Part shown: one piece after another, positions 24,865 to 33,310 of the stretch
Layout: each line of letters begins with the position of its first letter
Numbering within the stretch: position 1 is the stretch's first letter
Assembly (NCBI GenBank): GCA_029261535.1
Contig: JAJDBF010000002.1
Span: 1-64,000, forward strand
From: Nitrospinaceae bacterium
GTDB lineage: Bacteria; Nitrospinota; Nitrospinia; Nitrospinales; Nitrospinaceae
Length of the DNA stretch: 64,000 nucleotides
Direction: 5' to 3'
Program-made: the position numbers and the translations under genes
Notes under the pieces: generated by a model
Seen by the model: only the letters and a program-made list of their open reading frames with translations
Databases searched by the model: none
Told to the model about the DNA's origin: nothing

Positions 24865-25341
24865 TCAGTAATTGAATCCGTTGTCGCGAATGTGAACCGC
24901 CGGGTCGCCGCCTTTGAGCGTTTTGCCGCCGGTGATTTCTCCGATGTAAAGAATATGGTCGCCTGTATTGGCCTGATCCACCACCTCGCATTCGAGATAA
25001 CTGACGGCATCTTTCAAGATTCTCGCTCCGCCGATTCCTGCGGTGGTTTTGAGCCCTTCAAAAACCGATTGACCTGGTTCCGGGCTTTTAAAGAAGTGCT
25101 TCATCAGTTCATTATTTTCTTTACCCAGCACATTGATAATGAACACTCCGGAGGCTTCAACCAACAGCCGCGCCGGGCGCGCCACCCCAAGCGATACGGT
25201 GAGCGCAGGCGGATCAAACCCGCACTGGTTGACCCAGCTTGCCAACACCGCATCCTCTTTGTCTTCAAATTTTGTCGTCAGGATAAATAAACCACTCGGA
25301 ACGCGACCCAATGCTTTTCCCACCTGCTTTTTATTTTTCAA
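24865..25341 (-). CDS. Flavin reductase-like (FMN-binding) protein
   Basis: A 158-residue protein of the flavin reductase-like domain family (NAD(P)H:FMN oxidoreductase or FMN-binding). Typical segments are ALGRVPSGLFILTT, LASWVNQCGFDPPALTVSLGV and FIINVLGKEN. The start is probably TTG 25341: GGAGGG lies four bases upstream, and the upstream TTG 25353 is part of that Shine-Dalgarno region. It lies 110 bp downstream of the radical SAM gene on the same strand and may be the last gene of the SUF transcript. Partner oxygenase or flavodiiron protein not in the window. Confidence 0.78.
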   Translation of the reverse strand: MKNKKQVGKALGRVPSGLFILTTKFEDKEDAVLASWVNQCGFDPPALTVSLGVARPARLLVEASGVFIINVLGKENNELMKHFFKSPEPGQSVFEGLKTTAGIGGARILKDAVSYLECEVVDQANTGDHILYIGEITGGKTLKGGDPAVHIRDNGFNY

Positions 25342-25451
25342 TGCACCCTCCAATTGGAATTTGATTCAATAAACGATTATAGACGGATCGTCGAATTTTT
25401 CACAACAAGACCGATTGAATTTTTGCGCAATTAAAAATTTGAGAACGCGGC

Positions 25452-26501
25452 CTACCACCGTCCGGGAACTTCTTTGCCACAATCCGGGCAATGGCCTTGC
25501 TCCATCCGGCTGGACAGCACGCGAAACCCAACACGTTCAATCAGCACGCAATCGCATCCGGGACAAATCGTGTTTTCAAGACCCTTCATTTTCCCAGGAA
25601 GATTACCACAATAGACAAAATTCAATCCGGCGCGTTTGCCGCATTCGTAGGCCTTCAGCAGGGTTGCAGGCGGTGTGCGACCCCGGTCGGTCATTTTATA
25701 ATCCGGATGGAAGGCGGTCACATGCCAAGGGATATCACACGACAAATCCGCCAGAAATTCTGCGATGGATGAAAGCTCGTTTTCAGAATCGTTGTAATCC
25801 GGAATCACCAGCGTCACCACCTCGAGCCACATGCCTGATTTGTGCACCCGGCGCAGGGTGTCCAGCACCGCATGAAAATCGCCACCCAGTCTTCGGTAAT
25901 TTTTTTCATCGAAACATTTGAGGTCGACCTTGTAAAAATCCACATGAGGCTGAATGTATTCGATCACCTCGGGCGTGCCATGACCATTGGAAACGTAGGC
26001 GGTGTGCAGGCCTTCACGTTTCGCTTGCTGGAATACTTCGACCGCCCATTCACTGGTGATGAGTGGCTCGTTATAGGTCGACACGATGGTTTGCGCACCC
26101 TCGCGTTTAGCAAGGTCGCACAACTCACCCGCTGTGATGCTCTCGAAATTTTGCGTGGAGGCATCGTCGCGCAGAGTTTGTGAGGTGAACCAGTTCTGGC
26201 AGTAGGCGCATTTGAAATCACACCCCAGCATGCCAAAGCTCAAAGCCCGACTGCCTGGCAAGGCATGAAAGAACGGTTTTTTTTCGATAGGATCGTTGTG
26301 CACACCGGCGGCGTAGTGCGCGGGCACTTTCAATATCCCCTCTTCGTTGAAGCGAACCTTGCACACCCCACGTTGTCCTGACTTGAGTTCACAACGGTGC
26401 CCGCAGGCAATACACAACAGTTTGCCTTCTCCGAGTTCCTGCACCAGCTCACCCGGTCGGGTGCTTTTATCTAACGGAGTTTTTATCAGAACGAGGGACA
26501 T
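25452..26501 (-). CDS. amrS: AmmeMemoRadiSam-type radical SAM enzyme (AmrS)
   Basis: A 349-residue radical SAM protein. The SAM cluster motif CDFKCAYCQNW (about residues 94-104) is the AmrS/PFL-activase type CxxxCxxC. N-terminal cysteines (LCIACGHRCELKSGQRGVC) and a C-terminal zinc-ribbon-like set (CPGCDCVLIERVG, then CPDCGKEVPGRW) are typical. AmrS usually occurs with AMMECR1 and MEMO1 homologues; neither is in the window. It lies 28 bp after sufU on the same strand, at the end of the SUF operon, so expression may be tied to Fe-S assembly. Substrate unknown. Confidence 0.88.
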   Translation of the reverse strand: MSLVLIKTPLDKSTRPGELVQELGEGKLLCIACGHRCELKSGQRGVCKVRFNEEGILKVPAHYAAGVHNDPIEKKPFFHALPGSRALSFGMLGCDFKCAYCQNWFTSQTLRDDASTQNFESITAGELCDLAKREGAQTIVSTYNEPLITSEWAVEVFQQAKREGLHTAYVSNGHGTPEVIEYIQPHVDFYKVDLKCFDEKNYRRLGGDFHAVLDTLRRVHKSGMWLEVVTLVIPDYNDSENELSSIAEFLADLSCDIPWHVTAFHPDYKMTDRGRTPPATLLKAYECGKRAGLNFVYCGNLPGKMKGLENTICPGCDCVLIERVGFRVLSSRMEQGHCPDCGKEVPGRW

Positions 26502-26529
26502 ACACTCGCCTCTTCAAAAAAGAAGACGA

Positions 26530-26982
26530 TCATTCAGTCGTGATGGATTCGTTTTTATCGAGGGCGCCGACCATCGAGTGCCAGGAGAGAGAGGCGCATT
26601 TTACGCGTGAGGAAAATTCACGCACGCCGACAAACATTTTCAGTTTCCCTAGATGGTGTTCTTCTTTTTCGGGGTCCATATCACCGGTCACCATTCGGTG
26701 AAACTCATCGAAAGCCACTTTGGCTTCGTCGATGGTTTTACCCTTGAGATAAGCCGTCATCATAGAGGAACTGGATTTTGAAATGGCACATCCTGATCCC
26801 ATAAAACTCGCGTCTTCAATAATATTTTCCGGAGTCACCTTGAGATAGATCGTGTAGTCATCGCCGCAAAGCGGATTGAATCCGTGGCAGGCGTGGGTCG
26901 AGTCTTCCATCTCGCGGAAGTTGCGCGGTTTTTTATTGTGATCGAGTATGACCTGCTGATAAAGTTCTTTGCTGTAAGACAT
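26530..26982 (-). CDS. sufU: SufU-type Fe-S cluster scaffold or sulfur-transfer protein
   Basis: A 150-residue IscU-fold protein. The three conserved ligands are present: NPLCGDDY, GSGCAISKSSSSMM and SRVKCASL, with the extra spacer between second and third typical of SufU. SufU binds zinc and takes persulfide from SufS, or acts as scaffold. It is preceded by sufS (66 bp) on the same strand, in the usual sufS-sufU order. The operon also contains a separate NifU-like protein. Confidence 0.93.
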   Translation of the reverse strand: MSYSKELYQQVILDHNKKPRNFREMEDSTHACHGFNPLCGDDYTIYLKVTPENIIEDASFMGSGCAISKSSSSMMTAYLKGKTIDEAKVAFDEFHRMVTGDMDPEKEEHHLGKLKMFVGVREFSSRVKCASLSWHSMVGALDKNESITTE

Positions 26983-27048
26983 GTAACACCTTCCATAATA
27001 TAAAAATATTTTTCAGCCCGAATAAAACCGTGGTCCCACTTGCGGAAA

Positions 27049-28293
27049 TCAAGAAAACAGTTTGATCGCTTTCTTCAAACTTTCAGCCAGCGCATCGAGC
27101 TCTTCATACTTATTGTAGAAAGACACCGAAGCCCGGGTGGTTGCCGGAACCTGAAACCTCTGCATCGTTGGCTGGGCACAATGATGACCGCCACGACAGG
27201 CGATGCCATCCTGATCGAGCAGGGTCACCACATCGTGCGGATGAATCGCATCGCTGACAAAAGACAGGATGCTCGCCTTGTGTTCTGCCGTACCAATAAT
27301 GGTGATGCTGTCAATATCATTGAGTAGTTTGGTCCCGTATTCCAGTAGATTATTTTCGTACTCTGCTATTTTTTCGAGCCCGACCGCTTGCAGGTAATCC
27401 ACTGCCGCTCCAAGCCCAATCACCTGCGTGATCGGCGGCGTTCCCGCTTCAAAACGACTCGGCGGCTGGTTGTACGTTGTTTTTTCAATGGTGACATGCT
27501 GGATCATATCCCCACCGGTAACATACGGCGGCATGTCCTTGAGCAGTTCCATGCGACCATAGAGTCCGCCCACACCGCTCGGGCCGTACATTTTATGACC
27601 AGAGAACGTGTAGAAATCGCAATCGAGAACTTTCATATCAAGCTTCATGTGAGGCGTGCTTTGCGCACCATCAATTAGCACACGGGCTCCCACTTTGTGC
27701 GCCATGGCGATGATCTCTTTGATCGGATTGACCGTGCCGAGAGCGTTGGAGACGTGATTCACAGCCACCATTTTGGTGCGCGAGCTCAGTAGTTTTTCAT
27801 ATTCTTCGAGAATCAATTCGCCCAGGTCATTGACTGGAATGACTTTAAGGACAGCCCCCCGCTCCTGACAAACCACTTGCCACGGCACGGTGTTGGCGTG
27901 ATGTTCAATATTCGAGATGATGATTTCATCGCCCTCGCCGATGAAGGCTTTGCCAAAACTGTGGGCCACCAGATTGATTGCCTGCGTGGTGCCACTGGTG
28001 AAAACAATTTCGTTCGGGTCAGGAGTGCCCAGAAGAACCGCGACCTTTTTTCGGGCATCATCGAAATGCCGGGTAGCTCCTTCACTTAAAAAATAGGCCC
28101 CGCGCCGGACCGTGCCATATTCTTCGGAATCAAATTTATGCACCCGATCGATCACCGCCCAGGGTTTTTGGGTGGTCGCCGCGTTATCCAGATACATCAG
28201 CGGTTTGCCATGCACGGTTTGCTTGAGCACGGGGAAATCTGCGCGGATTTTTTCGATATCGAACGGAGGTGTCTCGACAACGGAATCAGTCAC
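27049..28293 (-). CDS. sufS: Cysteine desulfurase SufS
   Basis: A 414-residue PLP-dependent class V aminotransferase-fold enzyme that removes sulfur from cysteine. The PLP lysine is in YTFSGHKMYGPSGVG (about 230-245), and the persulfide Cys is in CRGGHHCAQP (about 372), the group II SufS form with a short loop. Start overlaps the end of sufD by eight bases, so the two are coupled. Confidence 0.96.
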   Translation of the reverse strand: MTDSVVETPPFDIEKIRADFPVLKQTVHGKPLMYLDNAATTQKPWAVIDRVHKFDSEEYGTVRRGAYFLSEGATRHFDDARKKVAVLLGTPDPNEIVFTSGTTQAINLVAHSFGKAFIGEGDEIIISNIEHHANTVPWQVVCQERGAVLKVIPVNDLGELILEEYEKLLSSRTKMVAVNHVSNALGTVNPIKEIIAMAHKVGARVLIDGAQSTPHMKLDMKVLDCDFYTFSGHKMYGPSGVGGLYGRMELLKDMPPYVTGGDMIQHVTIEKTTYNQPPSRFEAGTPPITQVIGLGAAVDYLQAVGLEKIAEYENNLLEYGTKLLNDIDSITIIGTAEHKASILSFVSDAIHPHDVVTLLDQDGIACRGGHHCAQPTMQRFQVPATTRASVSFYNKYEELDALAESLKKAIKLFS

Positions 28294-29596
28294 TCTTAAC
28301 CTCCAGTTTTTTGAGCAATAAATTTTTCAGGTCCACGACGACTTCTGGGAATTGAATCTGACTGATCAGGCTTTCCACAAAGCTCGTGGTGAGCAGTTCG
28401 GTCGCCAACTCTTCGGACAGCCCACGGGTTTTCAGATAAAACAACTGGTCCTGATCGATCTGACCGACGGTGGCCCCGTGAGTGCATTTTACATCGTCGG
28501 CAAAAATCATCAGATTCGGTTTGGTATCCGCATGCGCTGTGTCCGACAACATTAAATTATTGATCAACTGATGAGACGCCGTCAATTGCGCGCCTTCATT
28601 GACGATGACAGTTCCGTCGACACTGGAACGGCCTTTGTCGTTGATCACATTTTTGAACAGTTGATGGCTGATGGTGTGCGCGGCTTCGTGGTGAATACGA
28701 ATAAAATGATGCGATTGATCGTCGTCAATCAAAACGGAAGCATTGGAAAGGCTCGCTTCGGCACCCTCACCCTGCAAACGGATTTCATTGTGTACCCGCG
28801 CAAGCTTATTGCCACCGGAGCCGCAAAGCGCGGTGAATCGGCTGTCGCGCCCCTGATACACGCGCGATTTTTCCGCGTGCCAGGATTGGGCATGGTCCGC
28901 CTGCACCCGTGCAAGAACAACACTCGCGCCGTCATCCAGTAAAAAGTCCTGCATCGAATTGACCAGATAACCGCCTCCCGTGCCAACGTATTTGGTGATC
29001 AGTTTGACTTCGGCTGTCCTGCCAGCACGCACGAACAGGCGCGGGTGATGCGCCGTTGGCGTTTTAGAGGCTGTACCGGTGACCAGCACTTGCAGAGGAG
29101 ATTCCATAATCGTCCCAGCAGAAACATCGATGAGAAGTCCGCCCTTAAGAAACGCCGCGTTGAGACAAGCAAAGAAATCGTTTTCCTCTTCGATGGTTTT
29201 TTCCAGATGCGTTTTGATATCTGCCTGAGTCAGAGCCTCTTCAAGCGGAACAAGTTTCACGCCCTGGGGCAATCCGGTTGTGTTGGATAACCCGGCTTCG
29301 TAAGCACCGTCTACAAATACGATGCGTGATTTTTCACAAGACGCGTAAGTGTTGGCATCAACGAAGGCAGGCTCAACCGTCCCCGTGCCCAGTTGAAATG
29401 GGGTACTGGTGATTTCGTGCGTATTGACGTAACTGAACATTTCGTGCTTGGGATGAGGAAATCCCAGCTCTTCAAAACGGGCGATGGCCTTTTCGTTGAT
29501 GGATCGAAAGGCCGGGACAGCACCGGTCTCCAGGAACTTGCGATGCAGTTCCAGAACACCCGCCTCCCCTTTTAATTCTGCAATGGCATCCGACAT
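28286..29596 (-). CDS. sufD: Fe-S cluster assembly protein SufD
   Basis: A 436-residue SufB/SufD family protein. The C-terminal beta-helix core (HNEIRLQGEGAEASLSNASV, then KGRSSVDGTVIVNEGAQLTASHQLINNLML, then HGATVGQIDQDQLFYLKTRGL) is well conserved. It forms the SufBC2D complex with the SufC ATPase. It starts 9 bp after sufC and overlaps sufS. Confidence 0.95.
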   Translation of the reverse strand: MSDAIAELKGEAGVLELHRKFLETGAVPAFRSINEKAIARFEELGFPHPKHEMFSYVNTHEITSTPFQLGTGTVEPAFVDANTYASCEKSRIVFVDGAYEAGLSNTTGLPQGVKLVPLEEALTQADIKTHLEKTIEEENDFFACLNAAFLKGGLLIDVSAGTIMESPLQVLVTGTASKTPTAHHPRLFVRAGRTAEVKLITKYVGTGGGYLVNSMQDFLLDDGASVVLARVQADHAQSWHAEKSRVYQGRDSRFTALCGSGGNKLARVHNEIRLQGEGAEASLSNASVLIDDDQSHHFIRIHHEAAHTISHQLFKNVINDKGRSSVDGTVIVNEGAQLTASHQLINNLMLSDTAHADTKPNLMIFADDVKCTHGATVGQIDQDQLFYLKTRGLSEELATELLTTSFVESLISQIQFPEVVVDLKNLLLKKLEVKSD

Positions 29597-29605
29597 GGGT
29601 CTCCT

Positions 29606-30364
29606 TTAATTGGCTGTCTCGGTAACGACCCAGTCGTACCCCTGTTTTTCCAGTTCCAGCGCGAGGTTCTTGTCGCCGGATTTTAAAATCTTGCCTTGCC
29701 CGAACACATGCACGAAATCGGGTTGGATGTAATTTAGCAGACGCTGGTAATGCGTGATCAGGATCAACGCGTTGTCCTTGTTGATCCATTTGTTCACGCC
29801 TTCTGACACCACCTTCAAGGCATCGATATCGAGACCCGAATCGGTTTCATCGAGAACGGCAAGGCTCGGATTGAGCACGGCCATTTGCAGGATTTCATTT
29901 TTTTTCTTTTCACCGCCGGAGAAACCGTCGTTCAAAAATCGGTCCTTGTATTTCGGATCCATCCCGACCAGTTTCATTTTCTCGTCCAGCAATTCATCGA
30001 AATCAAGTGGATCCAGTTCTTCTTCACCCTTGCTCACCAACTGGGCGTTATAAGCCAAACGCAGAAACTCGGCATTGTTGACACCGGGAATTTCCACCGG
30101 GTACTGGAATCCCATAAAAATTCCGGCAAGGGCACGCTGCTCCGGGTCCAGCTCCAGTAGGTCCTTCCCTTTATAGATGATCGAACCCTGAGTCACTTCA
30201 TACGATGGGTGCCCAGCCAACACTTTTGACAACGTGCTTTTTCCCGATCCGTTGGGACCCATGACGGCGTGCACTTCGCCAGCGTTGATGGTGAGCGAAA
30301 CACCTTTGACAATTTCAGTGCCTTCAAACCCGGCATGCAAATCTTTTATTTCAAGCAACGACAT
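29606..30364 (-). CDS. sufC: Fe-S cluster assembly ATPase SufC
   Basis: A 252-residue ABC ATPase. Walker A is GPNGSGKSTLS (about 35-45), the signature is FSGGEKKKNEILQM, and Walker B is LAVLDETDSGLDIDAL. The variant ABC signature SGGEKKK is characteristic of SufC. It energises cluster assembly on SufB-SufD. It follows sufB after 149 bp that carries a terminator-like hairpin. Confidence 0.96.
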   Translation of the reverse strand: MSLLEIKDLHAGFEGTEIVKGVSLTINAGEVHAVMGPNGSGKSTLSKVLAGHPSYEVTQGSIIYKGKDLLELDPEQRALAGIFMGFQYPVEIPGVNNAEFLRLAYNAQLVSKGEEELDPLDFDELLDEKMKLVGMDPKYKDRFLNDGFSGGEKKKNEILQMAVLNPSLAVLDETDSGLDIDALKVVSEGVNKWINKDNALILITHYQRLLNYIQPDFVHVFGQGKILKSGDKNLALELEKQGYDWVVTETAN

Positions 30365-30441
30365 TTATTGTTTCCCTCAATGATTAAAATCTTTTAAAAA
30401 AAATCGTCTACGACTCGCCTTGCAGGAAAAGGTTATCTCCT

Positions 30442-30486
30442 AAAAAACGAGAGCCAGACCCCGTGACAAAAGTCTAAGGGCCCGGC
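30442..30486 (-). terminator. Terminator-like hairpin between sufB and sufC
   Basis: On the minus strand GCCGGGCCC pairs with GGGGTCTGGC (30478-30486 with 30453-30462; nine pairs, two of them G-U), and TTTTTT follows 5 nt later (30442-30447). It lies in the 149-bp gap after the sufB stop. Partial termination here would make sufB more abundant than sufCDSU. Confidence 0.55.
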
Positions 30487-30513
30487 CGATGGCTATCTTG
30501 ATCTTGACTGAAA

Positions 30514-31974
30514 TCAGCCGACGCTGTCTTCCAGTTTGAGTGCCAGAAGTTTTTGCGCTTCTACCGCAAACTCCATGGGTAACTGCTTAAACACTTCCTT
30601 GCAGAATCCGTTGATCACCGCCTGAATCGCATTCTCACGCGAGATCCCGCGCGATTCAAAATAGAACAACTGGTCCTCTGAAATTTTTGATGTCGATGCC
30701 TCGTGCTCCAGTTGAACGGAACTGTTAGCCGTCTCAATGTAGGGGAACGTGTGGGCGGAACATTTGTCGCCGACCAGCATGCTGTCGCACTGCGTGTAAT
30801 TTCTCGCGTTGCTGGCATTCGGCCCAATCTTGACCTGCCCCCGGTAGCTGTTGCTCGACCTGTCTGCAGAAATACCTTTCGAAATGATGCTCGACCGGGT
30901 GTTCTTGCCGATGTGGATCATCTTCGTTCCGGTATCGGCTTGCATGAGGCCGTTGGTGAGTGCCACCGAATAAAATTCGCCCTGAGTGTTGTCGCCAAGC
31001 AAAATGCAACTCGGGTATTTCCAGGTGATGGCGGAACCAGTCTCCACCTGCGTCCATGAAATTTTTGAATTGTCGCCCAGGCATTTGCCACGCTTGGTGA
31101 CGAAGTTGTAGATACCGCCCTTGCCCGTTTCAGGATCGCCCGAATACCAGTTTTGCACGGTGCTGTATTTTATCTCAGCGTTTTCCATCGTGACCAGTTC
31201 GACAACCGCCGCATGCAGTTGGTTGGTGTCGAACTGTGGCGCGGTACAGCCTTCGAGGTATGAGACATAACTGTTTTCGGCGCAGATGATGAGCGTGCGC
31301 TCAAACTGCCCGGTTTCTTCCGTGTTGATGCGGAAGTAGGTGGACAGCTCCATCGGAGAAATCGTGTCCGGCGGAATGTAAACGAACGAACCGTCGGTGA
31401 ACACCGCGCTGTTGAGCGCAGAGTAATAGTTATCACCCACCGGCACCACGGTGCCGAGGTACTCTTCGATCAACTCCGGGTACTCCACTAACGCTTCCGA
31501 GATGGGGCAAAAGATGATGCCCACTTCCATCAGTTTTTTCTTGTGCGTGGTGGCCACACTGACACTGTCGAACACCGCATCGACGGCTACATTCGCCAGC
31601 TTCTTCTGCTCATCCAGCGGAATACCCAGCTTCTCAAATGTGCGCAGTAATTCAGGATCGACCTCGTCTATGCTCTCCAGCACCTTCTTTGGCTTGGGCG
31701 CGGAGTAATAGGAAATGTCCTGGAAATCGATTGGCGGGTAGTGCACGTTCGGCCATTTCGGCTCTTCCATTGTCAGCCATTTTCTATAGGCCTTGAGACG
31801 AAAGTCGAGCATGAACTCCGGCTCGTTTTTTTTCTTCGAAATGAAACGAATAACGTCTTCGTTCAGTCCCTTCGCCAGAGTATCCGATTCGATGTCGGTG
31901 GTGAAACCGTACTTATATTGACCTTTGTCCTCCAGAACCTCTTCGACGCTTGGGGACTTGACCGGGTCTGTCAT
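30514..31974 (-). CDS. sufB: Fe-S cluster assembly protein SufB
   Basis: A 486-residue SufB. Diagnostic stretches are [62 protein letters not shown], and [15 protein letters not shown] near the end, where the Glu residue helps hold the nascent cluster. It is the scaffold partner of SufC and SufD. It follows the nifU-like gene by 38 bp. Confidence 0.97.
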   Translation of the reverse strand: MTDPVKSPSVEEVLEDKGQYKYGFTTDIESDTLAKGLNEDVIRFISKKKNEPEFMLDFRLKAYRKWLTMEEPKWPNVHYPPIDFQDISYYSAPKPKKVLESIDEVDPELLRTFEKLGIPLDEQKKLANVAVDAVFDSVSVATTHKKKLMEVGIIFCPISEALVEYPELIEEYLGTVVPVGDNYYSALNSAVFTDGSFVYIPPDTISPMELSTYFRINTEETGQFERTLIICAENSYVSYLEGCTAPQFDTNQLHAAVVELVTMENAEIKYSTVQNWYSGDPETGKGGIYNFVTKRGKCLGDNSKISWTQVETGSAITWKYPSCILLGDNTQGEFYSVALTNGLMQADTGTKMIHIGKNTRSSIISKGISADRSSNSYRGQVKIGPNASNARNYTQCDSMLVGDKCSAHTFPYIETANSSVQLEHEASTSKISEDQLFYFESRGISRENAIQAVINGFCKEVFKQLPMEFAVEAQKLLALKLEDSVG

Positions 31975-32012
31975 ATTTTAAAACTCCTAACGAGTTTGTT
32001 TAATTGTAAGCA

Positions 32013-32759
32013 CTACAAATTTGGCACAACCTGCAACTCAGGATAGACATTCTGCCGGAGAGCCGACTCGATGAACGAAAGGGTCGCACCCAGGGACGAG
32101 CCGCAACTGCCGCAGGCTCCCTGATATTGCACCATGACTTTTTCTCCATCCACAATTTCGAGGACCTGGATATTGCCGCCGTCCGCCATGAGAGCCGGGC
32201 GCACTTTTTCGGTCAACACCATGTCGACCTGCTGGATCTGTTCTTCTTCGGTCAACCCCAGCCAGGCCTGCTCCGCCAGCGTGAGCTCCTTGAAAGTGGA
32301 TGCAGGTTTTCCTTTTTCCTTGACGTTCGCACTGACCGCCGCCAGAGCTTTTGCGTTGGGGTAATTTTCCTTGATGATTTTCATCAACTCAGTAATGGAG
32401 GCGAGTGACTTGCTTTTGGATTCGGGGATCGACGGAATATCCGCCTCGTCGCGCAAATGCCGTTCCACATCGTCGCCAGTGAGGGTGCAGGCCTCGTCAA
32501 CCGTCAGCCCCTTCACCATCGCACTCAACGTTTCGCAGATGCCAAGAGAGACTTTGCCGCCATAGGCAAAAAACTTGGCACTGTAAACGCGGTCCTCTTC
32601 GGCATCGACCATCCAGTACAATTTCATGTCTTTGAACTTGGCCTCGACCAGTGCCAGCCCTTTTTCGGTGGCCTCTTCTTTATAGAAGGCACCGCGATGC
32701 TTCGGCTGACCCGCCGCATCATCAAATTTCTGAGAAAATTTTTCTTCCGTAACAGACAT
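32013..32759 (-). CDS. NifU-like protein with degenerate IscU-like N-domain and intact NifU C-domain
   Basis: A 248-residue protein, first gene of the SUF operon. Residues ~1-110 align with the IscU/NifU-N scaffold fold (VDAEEDRVYSAKFFAYGG, SLGICETLSAMVKG), but only one of the three ligand cysteines (ICET) is present. Residues ~175-248 are a NifU C-terminal domain with the cluster-carrying CxxC: YQGACGSCGSS. ATG 32759 is chosen; an in-frame TTG lies nine bases upstream. It is likely an Fe-S carrier rather than a full scaffold, since sufU and sufBCD are nearby. Confidence 0.85.
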   Translation of the reverse strand: MSVTEEKFSQKFDDAAGQPKHRGAFYKEEATEKGLALVEAKFKDMKLYWMVDAEEDRVYSAKFFAYGGKVSLGICETLSAMVKGLTVDEACTLTGDDVERHLRDEADIPSIPESKSKSLASITELMKIIKENYPNAKALAAVSANVKEKGKPASTFKELTLAEQAWLGLTEEEQIQQVDMVLTEKVRPALMADGGNIQVLEIVDGEKVMVQYQGACGSCGSSLGATLSFIESALRQNVYPELQVVPNL

Positions 32760-32900
32760 TGGGTACAACCGGATTGGGGGTATTGAGTCTATCTTCCCAA
32801 ACTTCAGGAGAGATCGTAAAAGGGAGGCCCCTTGAGACCTTCGCGGTCAGACTGGAGTTCCCTTGAGATTCCTTGTGATTTTGGTCCTGTTTAATCAAGC

Positions 32901-32910
32901 AATTATACAT
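32901..32910 (-). promoter_or_regulatory. Candidate extended -10 promoter of the SUF operon
   Basis: The minus strand reads ATGTATAATT, giving an extended -10 TGTATAAT about 140 bp before the nifU-like start. No good -35 is visible. The leader contains GACCGCGAAGGTC, a short palindrome (about 32837-32850). No IscR or SufR gene lies nearby. Confidence 0.4.
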
Positions 32911-33201
32911 TAACGAACCGCAGGAGCCTAAATCCTATTAGAATCTACGGGAAAAAATCGCAAATTACTTAAAAAGCTGGCAGAACCCTGATAACTCCAC
33001 AGGCCATCGCCATCGTAGTTAAGATGCAAGCTATTAGGGAAAGTTCCTGTGTTTTTGCGTTAAAACCCTTTATTTATAAATAACTCCAGCTTCAAATTCC
33101 CAATTTTTATAATATTCAGGCTGATTTTCAGAAAATCCTGCTATCAGGAGGTCGGTTGGCAAAAAACAGTACAATTCCGGGTATTTGCAGGGCAAAAGGG
33201 G

Positions 33202-33207
33202 TATAAT
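33202..33207 (+). promoter_or_regulatory. Candidate -10 box of moaA
   Basis: A perfect TATAAT, 104 bp before the moaA start and about 20 bp before the leader hairpins. No convincing -35 at 16-18 bp, so it may need an activator. The gap 32760-33310 otherwise holds no gene. Confidence 0.4.
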
Positions 33208-33228
33208 TTCAGGCAAGCAAAAGGACAC

Positions 33229-33304
33229 TTCGGGATGGACCCTCTCAAGTAGAGGCATCTCCCGAAAAATACAGTCATCCCGGCACTTTCGGGATTGTTT
33301 GAGG
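33229..33304 (+). promoter_or_regulatory. Structured moaA leader with two mutually exclusive hairpins
   Basis: Hairpin 1: TTCGGGA (33229-33235) pairs with TCCCGAA (33260-33266) around an inner stem CCTCT/AGAGG (33241-33245, 33251-33255). Hairpin 2: ATCCCG (33277-33282) pairs with CGGGAT (33290-33295), five bases before the moaA ribosome binding site GAGG (33301-33304). The 5' arm of hairpin 1 (CGGGATG, 33231-33237) can instead pair perfectly with CATCCCG (33276-33282) of hairpin 2, so the two states compete. I do not recognise the Moco riboswitch consensus. Confidence 0.5.
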
Positions 33305-33310
33305 CCTTGT

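Noticed and set aside
33185-33310. Longer N-terminus for moaA
   Set aside because: The extra codons run through the leader hairpins; ATG 33311 has a good ribosome binding site and gives the normal MoaA length.
33208-33310. Molybdenum cofactor riboswitch upstream of moaA
   Set aside because: The leader is structured, but I could not match the known Moco RNA consensus, so it is reported as an unassigned switch instead.
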